Of a stretch of DNA of 64,000 nucleotides, positions 1 to 64,000 are shown piece after piece. Source of the DNA: Ixodes scapularis (taxonomy: Eukaryota; Arthropoda; Arachnida; Ixodida; Ixodidae); contig NW_024609857.1 of the NCBI RefSeq assembly GCF_016920785.2, positions 4,349,328 to 4,413,327 on the forward strand. Reading direction: 5' to 3'. Both the position numbers and the translations under genes were made by a program. Position 1 is the first letter of the stretch. Each line of letters starts with the position of its first letter. Under the pieces are notes generated by a model. The model did no database searches, was not told the DNA's origin, and saw only the letters and a program-made list of their open reading frames with translations.

Positions 1-650
1 TGCACTTTGGACACACTTTGGGGAGCAACACATATTTACGTCGTCGCTCAAGGTCTTCATTCAACGTGTAGTGCTGACCAAAATAAAATGCGAACATGAC
101 TCTCAATCGCTCACCGCAAAATATACGATTTCGAAAAGGCGGCACTGAACGTCACCTGAGATAAAACTCAAGCTATAGAAACGCGCGCCGTAAAAAAGGG
201 GACCGATATTTTTATTCCCACCTCCGAACAGAAACAGCGTCACACGACACGCTTCGGGGATCTATTTCACGCAGCGGATAATGCGGACCTTTTCGCACAG
301 TAAAACTGGCGCTACCTAGAAGTCGCCCGTTCAACCACGTAACGAGCCGCGCGCCATCTGGTGTTTGAAACGGACGAATAAATAGAGACACAGCAAAGCG
401 GCAGACGCTTTCGTCTTGGCTTCGCCGCCTGCTAGCGTCACACTCGCTGTGAGACTAGTGATGAAGTTGGGAAGGGGGGAGGGGCAGGCCATGTCTTCTA
501 TGCTCCGCGACAACTTTTCTTGGCAATGCAGTGGAAGTTACAGGCACGCGTTCTCTCTCCCATTTTGAGCGCTGAATAAAGCTTGCGCGGGCTCTCCTCC
601 TCTCCCCGGAAATGCCAAACAAAATTGGTCTAGCGCCATGTGCCTCCCCC
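1..650. other. No gene seen
   Basis: Presumed intron downstream of exon F7; the expected exon G7 is not found here on the minus strand. Confidence 0.5.
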
Positions 651-669
651 TTATAGACCGTTCCATTAG
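651..669 (+). repeat. Left half of an inverted repeat flanking LINE A
   Basis: cttatagaccgttccatta is the reverse complement of the 5622-5640 end (aatggaatggtctataag) with minor mismatches. The two may be the ends of one TIR element into which LINE A inserted; no target duplication was confirmed. Confidence 0.4.
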
Positions 670-799
670 GGTCATAGCGGAGAGGGTAAAAGAGAAAAAA
701 AAAGCACTCCCCCTCTCACCCCGTATGTCGTCCGCTCCGCCGAGTGGGCTGTAGCGAGCGTCCGGCTGGCGTGCAAACTCTGTTTAAAATCGCGTCATT

Positions 800-2404
800 T
801 TGGAACTTTCAAGCGCAGATGCGCAGATTTTGGTATGCCAGTGGTCGTGTAATATTATGCTAGGTAAAAAGACTCACGGGGTCCAATTGCGCTGTTACCT
901 GCATGCCCGGCCAGTTCATCGAAGCAACGATAGTACCACGTTAAAACCAAGTGCACAGTCACTGTTTCCCACTGACGCCCATGTGCCGACGCCGCTGCCG
1001 GTAATATCAGCGTATCTCGGCAGTCTGCACGGCCAGGCTGCGACACCGTCGTATTGGTTGACACCTGGGACATCAACGGCGCCACCTAACAGCTACCCTA
1101 TAAAAGCGGATGATTCCCGGGACGGCGGCAATGGGCACGGCAGCGTTACCAGCATGAACACCTCCAAACCATGCATTCTTTTTGTGCAGGTGAGAAGAAA
1201 CTACGGCAAGTGTATACGTAGCGACAATCTCTTCCTGTTTGTGCTGCCGTGCCCACGGTCATTGTGCCCTTTGCTGTGTGATGCCTGTTCGTTTATCAGG
1301 GATTTGTTATTGCTGGGAGGAGATGTTGAAACAAACCCCGGTCCTGGCATGGAAACGATTCTAGACCAGCTAAAGAAAATCTCAGATGACCTTCAGGAAA
1401 TCAAATCAGAGAAGATTAAAACGAACGTAAGGCTCCTGGCGATCGAGCAGAAAATGAAATCTATAACAGCTCTTGAGGGTAGAATCACTGCCTGTGAGGA
1501 ACAAATGTCCGTAGTGGCTGGGACTATAAGAACACTCTCTGCTGAGATAGACGATCTTGAAAATCGAAGTCGAAGGTCAAACCTGATCGTTTATGGAATA
1601 CCAGAAATCGTAAACGAAAGTAATGAATCACTTGATAGTTTTGTTACCGAAAAAGTTCTCAAAGAAATTCTCGAGGTTCAATCTGCAGGTTTTGAGAGGA
1701 TACATAGACTCGGCAAAAAAATGGAAAACAAAACTAGGCCGGTCATTTTTAAGCTATTCGACTTCAGAGACAAGGCAAAAATACTCAAAAACTGCTACAA
1801 GTTGAAAGGGACGATCTATGCAATCAGCGAAGACTTTTCCCGCCCCGTACTGGAAATTAGAAAAAAAAAACAACTGTGGAATAGCGCCAAGGAAAAGAGA
1901 GATAGAAGAGAAAAAGTGCAACTAGTCTTCGACAAAATCAAAATCAATGGCACTCTATTTGTTTGGGACGATATTAAGAACGATAAGATTCCTCTTCAAA
2001 AAAACGACCAAGCCAGCGCAAGCAAAAGTCTCCCACGGAACCAACCTGCGAAACTAAAACTGATCAATGTAAACGCAAGAAGCTTGTTGAATAAAACTGT
2101 CCCTTTTGAATGCGTACTTCTTGATCACGAACCTGACATTGTCACTGTCACAGAAACTTGGCTATCACCGTTTGTGCTTGATCATGAAGTTGTACCACCG
2201 AACTATGTTATCATAAGGAAATACAGGCAGTCACGTGGAGGTGGCGTAGCCATAATCATTAAAAAAGGAATCGTTTTTACACGTTTGCCTGACGTACCTG
2301 ACGTTGAGGCCGTTTTTTGCAAAGTCATATTCGAAAAGAATGCGATATTTGTTGGTGCAGTTTATAGGAAACCTGGCACTGAGCTTGACAGCTTGACCGC
2401 GTAG
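800..2404 (+). pseudogene. LINE A: leader, 2A motif, ORF1-like domain and endonuclease N-terminus
   Basis: 534 codons ending in a premature TAG. Residues 1-174 are an unassigned leader with a hydrophobic stretch just before the 2A motif (residues 175-182). Residues 184-255 look like a coiled coil. Residues 256-393 resemble the L1 ORF1 RRM/C-terminal domain (RSRRSNLIVYGIPE, then FERIHRLGK and RPVIFKLFDFRDK). From about residue 418 an AP-type endonuclease begins (INVNARSLLNK, VTVTETWL at 448-455, SRGGGVAI at 478-485, GAVYRKPG). The region downstream of the TAG continues in the same frame. Confidence 0.8.
1322..1345 (+). other. 2A-like ribosome-skipping motif (DVETNPGP) in LINE A
   Basis: Codons 175-182 of the open frame read DVETNPGP, preceded by LLLLGG. 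This matches the D(V/I)ExNPG|P consensus, where the ribosome skips the last Gly-Pro bond. Such motifs are known in several non-LTR retrotransposons of trypanosomes and invertebrates. Skipping here would release a ~181-residue leader from the ORF1/EN/RT part. Activity is inferred, not shown. Confidence 0.85.
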
Positions 2405-2413
2405 CATGATTAC

Positions 2414-2926
2414 ATGTCTAGTCATCTTAAAGATTGCAAACTTATTTTGTCTGGCGATTTTAACTTGCCTGATATCAATGGGTCCGCTCTTCAGTATGAC
2501 ACAACCTGTTCTGACGCACTTTTTGACATTATGTTAAGTTTCAACCTCACGCAAATGGTTCACCAGCCTACACGTGTCGACGGAACAACTAGTAACGTTC
2601 TTGATCTGGTATTTTTTAGCGACCATCTTCCAGCAAGTGAAGTACAAGTTGATGTTATAGACGGCATATCTGACCATAAAATTGTTGTCTGTTCTTTTCC
2701 AATTCGCGACACCATCCGCTTTTCTTCTCCATCATCTGTGCTTAACTTCAATAACGCCGACGACGCGAGCATACTATCTCATCTTTCACATGAATTTTCT
2801 TTTTTTACGGAGTATGCCTCTAGCGATAACGTCAGCATTAACGATTTATGGAAAAAGTTCAGAGATATAGTTCATTACAGTGTTACTAGATACATACCTA
2901 CAAGAAAAGTTAACAAAAAAACATAA
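2414..2926 (+). pseudogene. LINE A: endonuclease C-terminal half
   Basis: 170 codons in the same frame as the upstream piece. Shows SGDFNLPD (residues 14-21), VHQPTR, LDLVF and GISDHKIV, the standard C-terminal AP-endonuclease motifs of LINEs, including the catalytic Ser-Asp-His. It ends at a frame change in an A-rich run. Confidence 0.82.
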
Positions 2927-3161
2927 TCCATGGATCAACCGTGATATCATTCATGCTAAGCGAAAGATTAAAAGAAAACGAAAGTCACTGAAAACAAAAG
3001 CATGCCCAGAGGGTAAACTTGCCCTTGCTGAATTGGTAAAAGTGCTAAAAAATAAAACAAAAGAAGCAAAAGAAAAGTATTACAACGTGACTCTTCATGA
3101 ATTCTTAAAGAACTCTCCAACTAAATTCTGGAACCCCCCCCCCCCCCCCCCCCCATGTTAA
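2880..3161 (+). pseudogene. LINE A: EN-RT linker, frameshifted
   Basis: Lys-rich linker (NPWINRDIIHAKRKIKRKRK, ending SPTKFW), typical of the region between endonuclease and RT in CR1/L2-like LINEs. It is in a different frame from its neighbours and is interrupted by a 21-base C tract at 3134-3154. Confidence 0.7.
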
Positions 3162-3475
3162 TCCCAAGAAAACGAACTCTCCCAGTCTAAACCCTGAGGA
3201 GAGCCGAAATAAGGCAAATGAGTAAAATAGTTACTTTCAGTCCGTTTTTACAGAAGATAATGGTACTATCCGTAACCTCGAACCTAACGCTATTGCTCTG
3301 GAGCCTCTAGTAATAACTGAACCTGGAATTTTAAACCTCTTACTTAACCTAGATACAAAAAAAGGCAGCGGTCCTGATAATATTCCTAACGCCTTCTTGA
3401 AACGATACGCTGAATGGATGAGCAAATACTTGTACATAATCTTTAATATGTCTCTTAGCACGTGTCAGCTACCCG

Positions 3476-4744
3476 TTGAATGGAAAAAAATGTAAAGTCA
3501 TACCTATACACAAGTCAGGTGACATCACCAACCCTTCGAACTTTAGACCGATTTCTCTTACCTGTACTTGTTGTAAACTACTTGAACACATCATTCTAAA
3601 GCACATTACAACATTTCTTGATGCGCACCAAATTCTTTCTCCTGAACAACATGGATTTAGAAGTGGTCTTTCAACAGTCACCCAACTCCTTGAAACTTTG
3701 CATGACGTGAGCCTAAGCATTAACTACAGAAAGCAAGTAGACATACTACTGCTCGATTTCTCGAAAGCATTTGATAGAGATTCACACCCCAAGCTAATCA
3801 TCAAGCTAAAACATGCTATTGGCGAAGGACCTATAGTCAGTTGGATTGAAAACTACTTATCAAATCGTTCCCAGTTTGTCCAATATGGACAAGAGGCTTT
3901 AGAAACTGTCAGAGTTACCTCCGGCGTTCCGCAAGGTTCTGTTCTTGCGCCAGTTCTCTTCCTACTTTTCATTAATGATATTACAACTAACATTGATGCT
4001 AAAATTAGATTATTTGCAGATGATTGTATCATATACCGGGAAATCAACACATCGGATGATCACCTTGTACTAAATAGCTCTCTCCAGTTAATAAATAAAT
4101 GGTGCGCTGATTGGCAGATGTCCCTTAACGTGAGCAAAACTGTTTGCATGTCTGTAACAAGAAATAAATCTATCTCTGAATTTCAGTACGGCTTTGATGA
4201 TGTAACGATTTCACGGATGACTCAGTGCAAATATTTAGGCTTATTTATTACTTCAGATTTAAGGTGGGATCTACACGTAAATCATGTAACGTCAGAGGAA
4301 TTAAAAAAACTTATGTACATAAAAAGAACACTCAAGCTAGCCGCTGCACCCACTAAACTCTTAGCATTCACTAGCCTTGTTAGACCAACACTAGAATATG
4401 CAAACATCGTATGGTTTCCTTACACGAAGAATAATATAGCTAAGCTTGAAAATATACAGCGCAAAGCAGTAAGATTTATTTTTAACAAATACAGGCGCAC
4501 CGACTCACCTACTGAACTTCTTAAAAAGTGTGGTCTTCTTACACTAGCTAACAGGGCAAAGCGATTTAGGCTTAAGTTCTTGTACTCTTTGCTGCATGAT
4601 GCTTTCAAAATTGACAAATCCAAGTACGTCTCTTTCTCATATACTAGACAGACCAGGCACAAACATGGTAAAACCTTGACTGAATACTGCTTTAAAAATG
4701 ACTGCTTCCGCTACTCTTTTTTTCCTTTAGCTACCAGAGAATAG
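3476..4744 (+). pseudogene. LINE A: reverse transcriptase
   Basis: 422 codons. Motifs: NFRPISLT (residues 22-29), QHGFRSG (58-64), LLLDFSKAFD (91-100), SGVPQGSVLAP (149-159) and the catalytic FADD (180-183). Thumb and C-terminal region follow (LYSLLHD, YSFFPLATRE). The first ~85 codons of the RT region (3231-3475) lie in another frame (YFQSVFTEDNG, GSGPDNIP), so the N-terminus is broken. Confidence 0.85.
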
Positions 4745-5369
4745 AATCAACTAGATCCTGTCATTGCTAACAGCACCTCCATCACATCATTTCTATCTCG
4801 ATTGGATGTTTTATTGCACAGTGATGTGTAATTATGAATGACTTTAATTGCATTTTTTTACGTGTGATTGAACAGTGGTTGTTTAATTTGGCTTTGGAAA
4901 TGTATGTTAACCCATGTGTATTAATCTTAAGGGTATTTCTACTCCAATTTATATCCGAGTGTTTATTGTACAATTTACTTGCATTTTTTGTTGTAGATTT
5001 GATGAAATGTGAACGAGTGTGTACTTACTTACCTTTGTGTGCTCCTTCCTGCGAAAATCCCTAAAGGATTGGCAGTATTTTCAAATAAATAAAGAAATAA
5101 ATAAAAAATAGGGAAAACTGTGTCAGATTGGCCAGTCTCTTTGGCGAAAAGTAAATCCGGTTGCTGTATTTTTTTTACTATACAAAGTTCGTACTGGTGT
5201 AGGCCTTTAGCGGCCACGAGTGGAAGTCTGAAATGATAAATAAAACGTGCTCTCCTGCCGCAATGCACGCAGTAGTTGAGGGTAGTACTGCCGGCTGACT
5301 CAACTGCTATTTAAGAAAAAAGATATGGTAGTTGACCATTTACCAAAATAGAACAGGGAGCTATAGCCT

Positions 5370-5641
5370 GATATTGGAGTAGCCATAATTATTCTAAGAA
5401 CGCGAACCACTTCACAACGGCAGCCACGAGCGAGAGTTCGATGTCCGGTAGAGCCCGCCGATACAGCCCAAAGATGGAGAACGGCAACCTCACGGTTTGT
5501 CGTCTGCTAGCGGAGTCGGGCGCGTGCCCTCTCTCGTTTTACCCCGCCAAAGCCGCTGAACTTCCCGGATGTGTGGAGAGGGCGCTGCGGTCGAACAAAA
5601 TGGTGCCGCCCAGAGAGCGCTAAATGGAATGGTCTATAAGT
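5370..5641 (+). repeat. Dispersed ~260-bp repeat (copy 1), ends in a ggtctataag terminus
   Basis: Shares long stretches with 55280-55517: a 'ggagtagccata' start, 'agcgagcgagagtt', 'cggtttgtcgtctg', 'acaaaatgg(t/c)(g/a)ccgcc', and a 'tggaa(t/c)(g/a)(g/a)tctataag' end. No coding potential is conserved. Probably a MITE or fragment of a TIR element. Confidence 0.6.
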
Positions 5642-5905
5642 GTGGTCCCGCAATGGCCGTCTAATGTTTCATCTTGTCGTGGTGCAAAGGGACGCTGCGC
5701 TCCGACTGCCTGCAATGCTGACTGCAGACCAACAGGTGTTGCCTTCGCTGTTGTACCAAAACGCTAAGATCGTGGCAAAAGAAAAAAAATAGTGGCGTGG
5801 CGTCACCGCAGGAAATTGGGTCTCAAAATAATAAAACGCTAATGAGACAGCACTCGGAGAAGGGGCACCATTGTGTCGAAAGAAACTGCCTGCGCCCTCG
5901 CCCAC

Positions 5906-63893
<57,988 letters not shown>

Positions 63894-64000
63894 CTGCGCG
63901 AAACAACGCCATTGTCCACGTTATGACATCTTTGAAAAAGTGCAAGAGGAAACACAGTGTTGGGGAATGAAAACGAAAGGAAGAAGAGGACTATCGGCCA

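Larger units (their letters stand above)
800..5110 (+). mobile_element. CR1/L2-type non-LTR retrotransposon (LINE A), plus strand, degraded
   Basis: A LINE with, in order: leader region, 2A-like motif, coiled coil plus L1-ORF1-like RNA-binding domain, AP endonuclease, reverse transcriptase, and a 3' end in AATAAATAAAG-type tails near 5085-5110. ORF1-like, endonuclease and RT pieces lie largely in one frame, so the ancestral element probably had a single fused ORF. Breaks seen: TAG at 2402-2404; a frame change at an A run near 2915-2922; a 21-C tract at 3134-3154; another frame change at an A run near 3482. The true 5' end is uncertain. It lies in the intron after exon F7, opposite in orientation to the host gene. 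Confidence 0.85.

Overview
This window is eukaryotic and looks like a large, transposon-rich arthropod genome, most likely a hard tick or another chelicerate. That assignment is an inference. It rests on spliced coding sequence, CR1/L2-type LINEs, Penelope-like GIY-YIG fragments and many foldback MITEs. There is no operon structure, and most open reading frames on the window are chance or antisense shadows.

The main content is one very large minus-strand gene. By hand I assembled 44 exons between 63893 and 5906. They encode seven consecutive GH18-like (chitinase-fold) modules: the 3' part of module 1, complete modules 2-6, and module 7 without its last exon. Each complete module has about 310-350 residues and the same seven exons, called A to G here. 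A carries barrel strands beta1/beta2 with a cysteine pair. B carries beta3/beta4, where GH18 enzymes keep DxxDxDxE. C carries beta5, D beta6, E beta7. F carries a 'CP...FEDExTxxxK' segment and G carries beta8, 'CxAAFxVDLEDxxGxC'. Intron phases after A to G are 1,0,2,0,0,0,1 in every module. Chained, the exons give 6003 nt, or 2001 codons, with no stop. No start or terminal exon lies between modules, so I read this as one tandem-repeat gene running off both ends of the window. The catalytic DxxDxDxE is absent from all six visible B exons, so every module that can be tested looks like a pseudo-enzyme.

Layout from left to right: 0.65-5.6 kb, a broken plus-strand LINE with a 2A-like ribosome-skipping motif; 5.9-11.4 kb, module 7, interrupted by a 73-bp-arm palindrome and two head-to-head Penelope fragments; 12.2-27.2 kb, module 6, with TIR/minisatellite elements (12.6-14.2 kb), LINE 3' ends plus (AAT)n (16.0-17.1 kb) and a foldback MITE; 29.4-32.2 kb, the compact module 5, followed by a Penelope fragment; 34.9-49.4 kb, module 4, carrying an almost complete minus-strand LINE (36.6-40.2 kb) and two elements with perfect 8-bp target duplications (41.7-42.5 and 43.5-45.2 kb); 49.6-51.4 kb, the compact module 3; 55.8-62.0 kb, module 2; 62.3-63.9 kb, the end of module 1.

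Introns fall into two classes: about 51-80 nt within exon clusters, and multi-kilobase introns swollen by transposons. The transposons do not disrupt any exon I could find.
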